Assembly: GCF_050908995.1 (NCBI RefSeq)
Contig: NC_135123.1
Location: 15,624,001 to 15,688,000 of the forward strand
DNA: 64,000 nucleotides
Direction: 5' to 3'
Origin: Andrena cerasifolii
Lineage: Eukaryota > Arthropoda > Insecta > Hymenoptera > Andrenidae
The position numbers and the translations under genes were made by a program. Under the pieces are notes generated by a model. It was not told the DNA's origin and made no database searches. It worked only from the letters and a program-made list of their open reading frames with translations. Every line of letters starts with the position of its first letter. Positions within the stretch are counted from its first letter, which is position 1. Shown in pieces: positions 13,230 through 25,900 of the stretch.

Positions 13230-14738
13230 GACTTTTCGAGGACCATGGCCATTTTGGTTCCCACAAAAGGCCAAACTGCAAGAAAGACAGTCAATAAATA
13301 TCACTGAACCCCTTTTGTAGGATAATTCTATCCAGCACGAAGCGTAATTATAAAACTACATTTTCGTAGTGACCGAGAATCACATTGAGCGGTGCGAGCA
13401 GGATCGATGCTTCCGAAGAAGTTGAAAAAGCATATAATTGTTCCGAACGCATGCTCGCCGGTGGTGCGTAGGCGAAAATTTGTCAAAAGCTCCACCGCCA
13501 TAGAGTACACATTCCGCTGCATAATAACGCGAACATGAAGCGTTTTCGCGGGGTAGAGAGAGAGAGAGGAAAAAAAAGAGGAAGTTCGCCCGCGGTGAAA
13601 CAGCGCGCAAATGAAATCCTCCGCACAAAAGGCGCGGTCGAAATATGTGAAATTGTTTAATCACAGATTTATGTTTCCGGCAGGTCGACGGATTTTTTTT
13701 CGACGTTCCGGGCACGGCTCGATAGCCCTGCAACAACACCATTGTACATCCAGAGAAGAGCGCGAAGCGCCGCTCGATTCGGCCGGCCGATTGCCATTAC
13801 GGGGTGGGGTTGGAAAAAGCGGTGTTCGGTCGACTTGCGTTATTAAATAAAAATCGGCCGAGCGAGCAAATGGAACGTGCTCATTGTCGGGCGGAGGCCC
13901 TCGCACATTTTCATCGGCCATCGAAAATTGAATGCACCGCGCGCTCGAATTAACTCAAGCTCGCGTGCCCCGTCACGCTCTTCGCCCCCTTCAAATTCAG
14001 CTCGATCGTCGAGCGACCGCGGTATTTTACATCTCTGTGACCGCCACAAGCCGGGCCATCTCCGACCCTTCTGTTTCTCCTTTCCACAGGTGTAGGTACA
14101 TATTGTTGAAGGATAAAAGCTTTGCTCGTGTTCACAGGTGGGAGCACGAATTTAGAATATAACTGATCCATATTATGTATAGTACTGTGTTCAACGTGCC
14201 AACTACTCAAAGTTTTCTGAGAGATCGAGTTTAAACTTTTGTTATTCGTCACAGCTGGTAGTTGGGTCTGAGTGTCAGAATAAGGTCCATTTAGATAATT
14301 AGTGGTGGAAATGATTAAATTAGTAAGTGTGTGCACGTGCGTGGAATTACTTCATTTTCGTCACGGTTTCATTTTTACCTTTGCGAGCACGTATCGCGGG
14401 TTTGGCGAAAGCAAACCGCGAACTTAGTTTTCTGGAAAACTTTTCAGCTCCGCACCCTATGCATTTAACACGCGATTATACACGAGCTGTAGTAGTTGTA
14501 CGATAAATTTAAAGCAAATTCATGCTCCGAACTTTGCGCACTTCCCGTGAGACTCATCGAAGGGTTTGCACGAGTGTCGTCTAATAGCTATATATTTTCA
14601 AAATGTGCTATTCGTCAGCTTACTCACTTTTCTTTCAATGCCATTTGACTGAGAACAAATTTGGGGATGAGGGTAAACCGTGGAGGCAATTATAAATTCC
14701 CAAATTTACGTGCAGCAAGGAAGTATTCGGAGTTACTC
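13230..14738. other. Non-coding with CpG/AATTA-rich island (possible enhancer)
   Basis: 13540-14080 is markedly richer in CpG than its flanks and holds AATTAA/AATTGAA motifs (for example GAAAATTGAATGCACCGCGC). Islands like this in AT-rich insect introns are often regulatory. Inference only. Confidence 0.3.
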
Positions 14739-15125
14739 ATAAGGGAAGCTCCCCAACCAGGCAATTCGAAAAATTATGAAACTTTGGGGATATGTAGAGA
14801 ATGTATAGGGAATTTATGAAATTCACTCTAAGAGGGTGAAATTGACGCCTGAAAATCCGGCTATTTTCCGATTTTCTGTTGTAACTCGCGAAGCGTAAGT
14901 TATTTCTTTTAATTAGGACTATCATTTGGTGACTTATAGTTCTTACAGTTCGTAAATTATAACAGAAAATCGGATAATAGCCGGATTTTCAGGCGTCAAT
15001 TCCACCCCTTTAGAGTGAACTTGGACAGCGGAAAAAATTGCGTAATACGTATCTATATATCCTTTACATATCCCCAAAGTTTCATAATTTTTTGAATTTC
15101 TGGGTTGGAGATCTTCGCTTGTTAG
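14739..15125. mobile_element. MITE family A, copy 2 (diverged)
   Basis: Same architecture as the copy at 12795. Inverted arms contain CCTGAAAATCCGGCTATTT and its complement AATAGCCGGATTTTCAGG, flanked by AAGGGAAGCTCCCC on the left and CTTCGCTTGTTAG on the right. It is shorter and more diverged than copies 1 and 4, with part of the left arm between 14800 and 14825 missing. Confidence 0.75.
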
Positions 15126-15694
15126 TTGCTTCAAGGGTAGGTACCTACTTAATTTTCTAACTTTGGAGCGCAACGATGAATCGTCTCTACTGGAATAAGA
15201 CCGAGGCTATTAATTATACCCCATGGATGATTGGTTTGAAATGATTCATCAGCCCCTTCGAAGAAATGCGGGGAGTCTATTTTGCCAGTGGTGTCGAAAG
15301 TTTGTTTGAGCTCGACCGGTCTGCTTCTCGTCAAGTGGAAGTTGCACAGGATAGCAAAGATGTTGGAATCTCCAGGCAGGGGATTGAATATTGTCTCCAG
15401 GTGATTCTACGCCACTGCTAGAGGCGTCATGTTTGCTTTGGTTCGCGTTTATAGACACGCAATTTATTGGGACAGTACAGAGGATGGACAAGAAACACGC
15501 AGTGTTTGGAAAATGAAGACTGGGAGCGGATCTTGAAGCGCGTCAGACTTACCCATCGTGTTCTGCTAAAGCTCACCAACATTACTGCCCAGTCTTTGAC
15601 CTTCGCAATTATACATAGATTGAGCCCGCAATTTAGCTGGACGTTTCTAATCTCGTTTCAAATAAGAGAAGCTACTTTTGGGTCGGACTTAGTA
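15126..15694. other. Non-coding stretch between two inverted-repeat elements
   Basis: No repeat family or exon recognised. Confidence 0.4.
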
Positions 15695-15882
15695 TGCGCA
15701 TAGTTATATGGAACAGACGATACGTAAAATAATGTGTTAAACGCATGCAGCGCGTTTATTAAAAAGTTGGTGAAAACAGTTCTCAAAAGAAGTTGCGACA
15801 GTATTTGTAAATGTTTGTTATTTTCTCCACATCTGGTTTAACCCGATCAAGCCCCACGAAGGGACGAATTGTATTCTGTACG

Positions 15883-16118
15883 AATTTCTGTAAAATTCTT
15901 ATTGTAATTTCTGTAAAATTCTTATTGTAATTTCTGTAAAATTCTTATTGTAATTTCTGTAAAATTCTTATTGTAATTTCTGTAAAATTCTTATTGTAAT
16001 TTCTGTAAAATTCTTATTGTAATTTCTGTAAAATTCTTATTGTAATTTCTGTAAAATCCTTATTGTAATTTCTGTAAAATTCTTATTGTAATTTCTGTAA
16101 AATTCTTATTGTAATTTC
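15883..16118. repeat. 23-bp tandem repeat array
   Basis: About ten head-to-tail copies of AATTTCTGTAAAATTCTTATTGT with very few differences (one copy has ATCC for ATTC). A single reverse-complement unit sits at the inner end of the opposite arm of the host fold-back (about 16255-16282). The array therefore seems to have expanded from one unit on one side only. Confidence 0.9.
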
Positions 16119-16262
16119 TATAAAAATTTTATTACAATAATTCTTATTACAGTAATTCTTATTACAATAATTCTTATTACAATAATTCCTATTACAATAA
16201 TTCTTATTACGATAATTCTTATTACAATAATTCTTATTACAATAATTCTTATTACAATAAGA
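16119..16262. repeat. 15-bp tandem repeat array
   Basis: About nine copies of ATAATTCTTATTACA, with occasional substitutions (AATTCC, TTACGA). It directly follows the 23-bp array and shares its TTCTTATT core, so the two arrays are probably related by slippage at the centre of the palindrome. Confidence 0.85.
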
Positions 16263-16463
16263 ATTTTACAGAAATTCGTACGGAATAAAATTCGTCCCTT
16301 CGTGGGGTTAATCGGGTTAAACCAGATGTGGAGAAAATAACAAACATTTACAAATACTGTCGCAAAGTCTTTTGAGAACTTTTTTCACCAATTTGTTAAT
16401 AAACGCGCTGCATGTGTTTAACACATTATTTCACGTATCGTGTGTTCTATACAACTATGCGGT

Positions 16464-16848
16464 GTTGTACATAACTCTCCCTACAGGGAGAATGATGAGA
16501 AAAAAGTAAAAAAAAAAAGTCAAGACCCAGCGAAATATTTTAATTGAATTGACGACTCACTTCGCGCACTTCGCTTGTAAGTCGAGCTCAGAATACCGGT
16601 GTCAGTTTCATCAGGTGTCTTCGAGACAAACAGTAGAATATTAGCTTAATCAAGCTTGACCGCTTACGAACGAATACTATCGGATATAAATTCTATAAAA
16701 CATGTCAGTGCCGCGGAACTAAATACGTAGATCTCTAAAATTATTGACACCGCTCAGGGTTCCCCGCTTTTATTTAGCGCGATGCATGGATCCATCGGCG
16801 AGCAATACCTTCGAGTTACTGAAACGGACGTGATTTCTACTGTTACAG
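16464..16848. other. sd: Intron end before the sd TEA exon
   Basis: Ends in a usable polypyrimidine/acceptor context (GATTTCTACTGTTACAG). No other feature seen. Confidence 0.6.
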
Positions 16849-16979
16849 GCCGTAACGAGCTGATTGCCCGTTACATCAAACTGAGGACAGGCAAAACGAG
16901 AACGCGAAAGCAGGTCTCTTCGCACATACAAGTCCTCGCTAGGAGAAAACTTCGTGAAATCCAAGCGAAACTCAAAGTG
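16849..16979 (+). CDS. sd: sd exon: second half of TEA DNA-binding domain
   Basis: The exon follows the acceptor TGTTACAG and ends before the donor GTGAGT at 16980. It starts in phase 1: the first base of a glycine codon must come from the missing upstream exon, matching the KMYG/RNELIA junction of other TEAD genes. It encodes GRNELIARYIKLRTGK, then TRTRKQVSSHIQVLARRK, then LREIQAKLKV. This is helix 2 and the recognition helix 3 of the TEA domain, including the basic run that also serves as the nuclear localisation signal in the family. The upstream frame stays open back to an ATG at 16782, but that stretch is intron: it has no TEAD similarity and lies before a good acceptor. The next coding exon is 10.2 kb away. 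Confidence 0.95.
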
Positions 16980-19900
16980 GTGAGTATCCCCGCGTATTCT
17001 TCTTCGCTGTCTTTAGCGGAACGCGTTTATTCTTCTACGTTCACGTCTGCGAGCTTAAATAATAGCCAACTGCAAATAAACGGCGAGGTTTGGAAACGAT
17101 AAAAGAAAATAAAAATCATCATCTGGTGTCAGTGCCGGTGATATAACTTGGGATTGAGTTTAATGAAAGAGAAATATGGCCGTTCGACGTACGCGATATT
17201 TTCGCTCTTTCTCTTTTGTCCTCGAATATTTTTTGTTTTTTAATTCTCCCCCCCGCGAATTCCGAATTGCCCGGGATTTAATTGTCAAAAGAGAATTCGT
17301 TCGATGAAGAGCGACGCGGGGAGGTTTGTAACGGAATAAATCACGCGTAAAAATGAACCCGGGCCCCGTTTAATCAACAGCTGAATTATTAAAGCGATTT
17401 GGGAACAATTGCGTGGCTGTTAATAAATCACAGCACGGTGCATTCACCGCCGCGCCGATGCGAGCCGACATAGAGGCAGACGGAAAACGAGGGTGCATTG
17501 TTTATACAAGCTCGGCCAATAGTCGGCCCCTGGAAATAAAAAGAAGCAAAACGAGCGCGCGAATTAAGCAGTCCAAGAGTGCTTCGTGTAATTAATAAAT
17601 ATTCACGCGTTACGAATCACCATGCTGGTCTATTTCCCATTCCCACGGACAATTTTGCAACGATACAACGATGTTTAAAATTCAGGGGAACTCATAGGGA
17701 ATGTAGATTCGTGGTAACTATTTTTCTAAAATAGCGAGAGTCCCTTCAAATCAATCTAACATTAATCCTTTGAGTGGACTTCACGTACCCAATGATTCCA
17801 TCCTTTTCTCCCGCATTTTTTTTTTCACTTTCACGCCGAGGTGGCACAGACTGTCCACGACCAATTAGAACGTAGATTTCATCAGCTTATAGGTGAATTT
17901 ATAACATCTCCAGAAACAAGATAATTCTACTTGCACGAAATATTGGTACTCTTCACTTTATGATAGGAGATACATCAGACAATAGTTTTCCTGCAAGTAG
18001 CAAATGCACGACAAGGTTTACCAGAATTCAGAAGGTACTCCGAAGTCCCCATTGTCAGGGAAATAGTTTAAATAAAAAAACGAAATTCGTAGTGGTTTCT
18101 AAATGAAGGAGAAAATTTTGGAACCCAGAAAGTAATATTTCCATTCTCCTTGATAACTGTTCGATGTTGGCACAAACTAGTCCCGACTACTTAATGCAGT
18201 CAGATTTTTGAAACTTTTTACTTATGAAATGAAAGCTAAAGACTGTATTTTCCTATAAATATAGTTTACAAAACAAAAGTTGAAATCTTTTCTAAAATAT
18301 ACAGAAAAATTTGCAATTGTGGCGCAAAATGGCCCCGGGTGACGATACCTACATCTTATTTCCGCGGAACCAATAAAAACTAAAATTAAAACAGAATTAT
18401 TAAATTGGTGGCCCAAAAAGACGGCGATTATTTCAAGAAAATTCGGTCGTGTCTGTGCGCTACTAAAAATCCGCGACTTTTTAATTTTTTGTATGAAAAT
18501 CTCGAATATTTTCGGACCATATCAGAGGTTTATCAGGAGATGGCACATGTTTTACATATCCTGTAATTTTTTCAAGTCGATCTGATCCTCCGTTCATTCG
18601 CAACTAGCCGAAAACCAAGAGAAAAAAGGAATAAAAAAAAACACATTTAAAGTTTCCGGGCAAACGCAACGCTATAAGTTACTGCTTGACCTTTCTAGCT
18701 GCCAAATCAACAATTTTGCGAATTTTAATACAAACCAAGCGGCATTTTATTCAGAAAAGATAGTACTTTCGAAAAATGCAATAAAAAATCGGTTTTTCGA
18801 CTGCCTAGTCCCCTTACGCGTCTTCTGTGCCAGAGCGTTCTATTAGGCGTGGGGATGCCAGAGAAAAAGTGGCGAGGTCGGAAAAAGTGTATGTTTCGTT
18901 GAATCGTAAAATTGTAAGAAACGACGCGCGATGCAGTCTTTAACAGCGACGCGTCCCAATTGTTCCGTACGATCGTAAGAGGTGCACCTCTGAGCCAGTT
19001 ATGAAACGTCACGCGTACCGAAGTTCACCCACGAATCCAGGAAAGGGCCCCCGTCGCAGGAATCGCGCTTTCAGGCATATCGCCGACTGCAATTGCACTG
19101 ACTGCGTCTGCTACTGCAGTGGCCGCATACCGTGGGCATTATTCAGAGAACCAGCCGGTGTACGGACAGTCCGGTGTGACGTAATTTTCTGGTTTCCGCG
19201 TTTCACGCGGCGGCGAGCACCACCGCGGCCCTGCTTGCCCGCCCGGATCCTACGATTTATTCCGCGAGAAAAGAATTTTTAGGCACGCTGTTTACGTTTC
19301 CTGTGGTCGCGCCTTATTTAATTTCTACGCGGCCCCCCTGCCCATTAAAGACCATTCGCGGCGAACCGTACCGCGGCCGTATTTTTTCACAGTTCGTATC
19401 AAACTTTCGCGAGGCTGCGGGCCACGGCACCGCCGACTTCCGTGGAACGCGTGGCAACGACTTTCAGACGATCGTATTCGGGGATATCGACGCCACGTAG
19501 GTATGTACTGTGAAAATGGGAATATTTGCGGTTCAATTTGACAAACACTCGGTCTTCAATACGGGGCCCTTCGGGAGCCCTTCTTGAGAATAGATAATGT
19601 GATACGGTGTAGGTAGGGGAGACCGGGGCAAAGTCGGGACCTTAAGAATAAAATCACATAACTTTGACATTATTAAGTAAAAAAGAAATTGTAATTGGGA
19701 TTTATTAGAATAAACTCTTTTTTCAAATAATAGTACATATCTATTTTCTTTTTTTAATACAAGGAAAAATACAAAAAAATAATGTTTTAAAATATGAACC
19801 GTACCATACTAACAAGGGAACATTCCGAACCCGGAAATTCAAAAAATTCCAAAACTTTGTGAATACGTAGGGGATTTTCTCCTGATTATAACGCAACTTT

Positions 19901-22900
19901 TGTTTGCTGCCCAAATTCTCTCTAAGGGGGTGTAATTGACCCCCGACAATCCGGTTATTTTCCGATTTTGTGTTAGAACTCGTGAACTGCAAAATAATTT
20001 GTTTACCAAATGTTTGATCTAATTAAAAGAAGTAATTTTCTAAATATTACGAATTATCAACAATACCATGGCGAAGTAAAAACAAACCTTTTAATTATTT
20101 ACACTTTAATATGCAACAATTATTAACGTAATTCACACCAACAAGTATCTACCTGAACACTGTCAAAAGTGTTTGAAGTTCCTTAGTGATCGGAAATTAG
20201 ATCAGAGCCCTCAAAAACACACAAGCCGATATAACCTTAATAAGCTCGCTTGTAACACGATCATCTTTTGTTGATGAAATAATGTACATCATGGCAATAC
20301 GTCGCTGCAACATCGCGGGAAAATTTGAGGCAGTGTACAAAATAAGAGCACGACCCGGTTTTACCCAGGTACATACCCGGTTTTGTCCGAGCTTCCCCTA
20401 TGTAGATTTGTATTAGTTTCAGTTTTCAGTATTTTTGGTTAGTTTATGATAATCGAGTTACGTGAGTTTTGTTATAGGTTGATGATTTCTGTTTAATTTC
20501 TTACGCCTCTGGGTAAAGAGATAATGTGAACATATTTTGTATGGTTGAGACTTCAATGATATGCTTAAAAGATTATGTTCTTGTCTAATATATGCAGTTG
20601 TCCTTCCTATCTATCAAGAAACATTGCGAATTCGGGATATGAAAATTGTGGCACGTCTACGAAGCTAACTTGATGCGTAAAAGAAAGTACAATTATCCTG
20701 CTACTGATACGAAGGGTAAGGGGAAAAACTGGGAATGTCCATTTTTCGTGATATTCAGATTTATAGCATATTTTGTTGGTGGTAACTGGGACTACAGAAC
20801 TGTCGACTCACAAAGGGTTGTAAAGTTCAAACACCCCCGTAAGATAACGTTAACGATTTGGTATGGCCTACTGGTTAAAAATAGGAAATGTCTACTCTAC
20901 ACTGGAACAAAATACGGAATGTCCCCACTCTTTGCCTGAGCATAAGCTTCTGTCGTGAAGGTAAAGAAAGAAATTATTTAAGAAGAAAATTATATAAGAA
21001 AATTAAATTCATTGAACCTTGTTTCTTTACTGGTGGACTAAACTATTAAAACTTAATTTTCTCCATAAAGCTGTTTCGTGACATTTCAAGTTTTCCCCTT
21101 ACCCTTTCATATGTAGATCCTCCCCTATTTTAGATTACCTACTGCAGTCATCTGCTTTAGTAATGAATATTACCTTCAGTCGCCTTTAAGGTACTGTTTT
21201 AATTCATCGATGTATTGAAAACACTTGTTATCCCTATAAACGATTAGCAGAAACTGCCCCCAACAATTCCCAATGATATTTAATTCGGGGGAGAACGCTG
21301 GCCAGTTGAAAGGTGGAACATTCTTGCGTGAAAGGTATTTCTTAACGACTCCAGCAGTATGGTCGGTGGCATTATCTCATTGGAATACGAAATTCGTCAT
21401 AGTAATATGCATCGCACGCTTCGCAATATGTTTGCACATTAAATTAAAATAGCAGCTGCTATCACAATGAAATTGCTAATTCCTCCTTTCGTGTATGATG
21501 GTAATACTCATTTGAACTGTCAGGGCCATGGAAATGAAGTTCCCTTCGTCTGTAAATATGATTCCTTTCCATTTATTTCTCCAGTGCGCACGTTATTTTG
21601 CTTATGATGTTTTATTACCGACAGTTTCCTTTCAAGTTCCTTGGCTTTAATATATTCAGATTACTAACGTATTAAAATTTCTTCTGAGCAACGTCAGAAT
21701 TCTGCGAATTTCCTCTTCGATTAATTAATTTCCACGTTTCATCTGTCTCAAATATTTCTAATGGACCGCTAATGTATCTACACAGATTAAAGCGTAGATA
21801 GACACTAATTCTAAGAACATTGTAAGGAAAGTTTAAGTGTGTTGCCATTTCGCCGTCCCTAATTCGTGATTTCTTTTAACAGATGCAAAGGACAACTGCA
21901 GTGCTCCAGCTTGCGAGTGCATATTATACCACTGCGACGTAATATTTGCATACAATCCACTGAATTTAGGGAATCCCGAGCATATCACTAAAAAAATATC
22001 CACCACTTTGTCCAACAGCGTAACATACTAACGTTCAGCATTGATTTGTATCATGGACCAGAACTAATTATCCTGAAAAAAGAATTCGGAACATGAATCC
22101 TTCAACTTCAGAAAGTTACAGCATCGTTGCTAATTGCGTGTAGAACCTAGAAAAGGCTGTACAGAGCCGTGGACAATAGAAATCGTTTCCTTGACTATTT
22201 AGCTATTCTCTCTTTTAATATATTCTGATAAACTTTTACCTGTGGCGGGCGCTGAGACACGTGTAAAACATTTACTCGATCAGCGCATCCCTTGGAATAA
22301 AACTCGACTAAAAATGTCCCAGCTGGTCCTAGTTACATCCGCCCACTTAGGGCACGCGTTTAATTGTAAGAGCGACAAACCGAGCCGCGCGTTTCGAAGA
22401 AATGGAAACTCTTCCCAGATAGGGCCGCGCAATCCGTTCACGAAATAATCCTGCCGGGTATTACCCTGTAATTGATTGTTGCGGTGTAAACGTAGCCCGA
22501 TATCTGCTGATACCCAAAAACGACCGTGCGCCGTTTCAGAATGTCGATAAACATGTCCAGCCCGTTACCCGCCCAATCCTGCATTCCTCCCGTGTATTTG
22601 CGCGATGAAGGGCCTGCAGGCAGAGACAGCCGATACAGGAGGGATAGAGAGAACCAGGGACGCGGAAATTAAAAAAAAAAGAGGGGGAGGAAAAAGAGAC
22701 AGAAAGGGAGCGAAAAAAAGGAGGGGGAGGAGTACGCGGGTAGCCTCCCTCTCAATTAACCGAATTGATTTTCCACTGCGGATTCAGGGCGGCTGCTGGC
22801 CGGTGAACAACGGTCCCGCGGAACGAAATGGATTTTTCGCGTGCGCCCCGGATTTCACGATAATCGTTTTTTAAATTCGAAAATTCGCCCGTCCGCGTCC

Positions 22901-25900
22901 TTTTTTAAATAAATCACGCTGCGCGAGAATAAAACCTGCCCGTGTGCCGCGCGCAAATACACGCTCGCCCCTGCCACCGCCTATTAAGCCCGAACAAATG
23001 CGCCTACGCTCCTTTGTCCGCGGGTACTCGGAAATGCACACGGCTAAACAATCTCACTTCACGCGGCCAGGTACGCGGGGGCACGTTTGGCTCTCACAAG
23101 GGAACATCCCGAACCCGGAAATTAAAAAAATTCCGAAACTTTGCGAATACGTAGGGGATTTCCTCCCGATTAGAACGCAATTTTTGTTCGCTGCCCAAAT
23201 TCACTCGAAGGGGGTGGAATTAACCCCTGAAAATCTGGTTATTTTCTGATTTTGTGTTATAAATCGTGAACTGTAAAATATTTTTTTTTACCAAATTATA
23301 GATCTAATTAAAAGTAGTAACTTTTGTCTTGAAATTTTTTCCTATCTTTTACAGTTCGCGAGTTATAACACGAAATCGGAAAATTTACGAATTTTCAGGG
23401 GTTAATTTCACCCCCCTCGAGTGAATTTGGGCAGCAAACAAACATTGCGTTGTAATCAGGAGGAAATCCCCTACATATTCACGAAGTTTCAGAATTTTTT
23501 TAATTTTCGGCTTCGGGATCTTCCCTTGTCGGCAAAATTCAAGATAAGTACGAGTGTTGCCGCGTTGAATCGGCGGTTCCACGTGGAATTTAAACGCTTT
23601 CGTAGATAAAACGAAGGCATCGTCGCGTGAGATGCTGTTGTCATTTTTATAAGTTGCTGCGATGATGCTTTGCCAGAGCTTTTTAAATGTGCCCTTTTAT
23701 GAAGAAACGGAATTAAGGTTCTCGAAATTTTTATCTTAATTTTGGTCGATTTTGCGGCGAAGATGCACCTGCAATTTTGCCTTTATCTCCTTCACAGTCG
23801 AAATGGAATTTCGTTTTATTGTTGAGCCGGGTTAATTTTTATTCGGTTAATGTTATTCATAGTAGACATTACGTTTTGTGTTAATAATATCGAACAAGAA
23901 GTTTCCCACGTGTCAGCAAAGAAGCAGCGAATATTAAATGATAGTCGATTATTTAATACAATAGTTTAATGTATGGTAACGAAAAATGCGGTGGGACATG
24001 CGTGCTTACATAGAGAAGTGAGCATCTTGAATTGGCACTAAATGTTGTTAGTTCAATCTGTTACATTAGATGAATAACCACACCAAAGTGAAACATAACA
24101 CTTTCACTGAACTTGGCGTCTATCAGCATTCTTAACTCGATTGTATAACAAAACTATGCTGCTTACATATTCACAAATCATACTAAATGGCTCGATACAG
24201 TAGCACAAATGTCACGCGTCTGATTATTTCGTCAAACGACTGCGGTTTTATTACTGCTTCTTTATTTTACTGGCCAGCTTAAATGACTTCGGACTAAAGA
24301 ATGCGGCAATATTCGTGTCTAAACGAGTAATTTCCTAAATGCGTACTAAAGCTAAGGACTTGAACAGGGTTAATTAACTCAATACTTCTCTGACAGGACA
24401 CGTAATTAAGCACCTCTTTACGCACAGACTGCTTACTCGGTACAATAAAAACGTCTACAAATAAATCCTAAATTGCACATTATTGTTTTCCATTACTTCT
24501 TACTCTCTCGCATCTGTCTTATCGATATATCGCCTGTACGCGTGCATTCCACTTAGTAATTGTATTCCAAATATTAATGTTCGATCCTCGATGGAATATT
24601 TTTTAAAAGTCACCCAGAATTCTTTGACTTTCTCTTGCACACTGCACACGCGCCAAACGTCTGAGATACTAAATTTAAGAATAACATCAATCCTCTATCA
24701 GCGGGCTCGCGCGTGCCTTCGAAATGAATCGCTTTATCGGGGCAATTGCTCTTCCGCGCGGAAAATTCCATGGAAACGTAACGATTCAGTTTTTGCGCTA
24801 TGAAAGGGGTCAGAGACGGTGGGCCAGAGTTCACAGTTTTTCGATGCACGCAATGACCGAAACCCCTTTTATTGTTGGCATTGTTACGCAGCACGGTTCA
24901 TTCCAAACAGCGGAGCTTGTAATAGGTCTTCCATCACGGATTTATGAACGAAATTGAAAAGCCCTGTAGCCAAGTGAGGGGTCGGGGCGCCGGGGGAGGC
25001 AGAGGGGGGCGGGACACACGCCAATTTCCCGAATATCACGCGAACGAACCGCTCGCTCGCTTCGTCAGCGATTTTCAGAGGGGTTGGGGGGTGGGAGGGG
25101 CAGGGAGGGGAGAGGGGGCGCTGATTAAAACGACGGTTTTCCGATAAAAGCGCAAAATTTCCGCGCATTTCGCGACCCAAAACCAAGCTTGTTTCTGCAA
25201 TCAACTGCGTTGCCGTTTCTCAATAACGATCGATGACATCAACCACAGTGAAGCTAAAACAGCGACAGTGGCAGGGGGAATTCACCGCCGATAACGAAAT
25301 TATGCAACGACGAGAAATCGCCTATCGATTTGATTCTATCTCCTCGGCCCAATCTGAACAGCAACGGCCCCATAGAGAATGAAATTCTGGCTCGGTTGTT
25401 TTCGAAATTCCTATTCTATTTCTCTCCATCGCGATTTCGCTTGGATACCTTAGTCTGATCCTTCTCCGTGTTCCGAGAGAGCCACTCTTCTTGGAAAGCT
25501 CGCTATAAGTACTTATTAACCCCGCACTGTTTGCATTAAGCAGTTGGGCGTCGCAAACGATTTTGCAAGTGAAACGTTGTGTTCGATTAAGAAATTATTC
25601 TTCTAAACGAATTTGAAATTCATAGCAGGGGAGATTTTCAATTACAGTAGCAGCCTCGAAACTTTAAATTTCTAAGATTAAATACTTCCACGGCATAAAT
25701 TTTTTTAGAAATATTTACAGTTTTAAGACTAGGGGCGGTATTCTCAGTCGCTAGTTATTCTTAACCCTTAACTGGTATCCTGGGGTCGCTCGTGACCCCA
25801 AGTACCCAAAGTTCGATGTTGAATTTTCGGTTGTCTAAGTTGGTAAATTGAATTTCTAATTAATTTTATAATAATAGTTTAACTTTCTACGCTTCTATTA

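Larger units (their letters stand above)
15695..16463. mobile_element. Fold-back element, family C, with tandem-repeat core
   Basis: Two inverted arms of about 180-200 bases flank a repeat core. The left arm runs from GCATAGTTATATGGAACAG through TGTTATTTTCTCCACATC to CCACGAAGGGACGAATT. The right arm is its reverse complement, ending CGTATCGTGTGTTCTATACAACTATGC. The arms differ at scattered bases only. Between them are two arrays with different unit lengths, listed separately. There is no coding sequence. It ends about 385 bases before the sd TEA exon. Confidence 0.8.

Noticed and set aside
15883..16262. Regular repeats resembling a CRISPR array
   Set aside because: The units are contiguous with no unique spacers, and the genome is clearly eukaryotic. 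These are tandem repeats inside a fold-back element.
16782..16848. ATG-initiated in-frame extension upstream of the TEA exon
   Set aside because: The preceding 67 bases translate to text unlike any TEAD protein, and a good acceptor (TGTTACAG) lies exactly where the TEA intron is expected.
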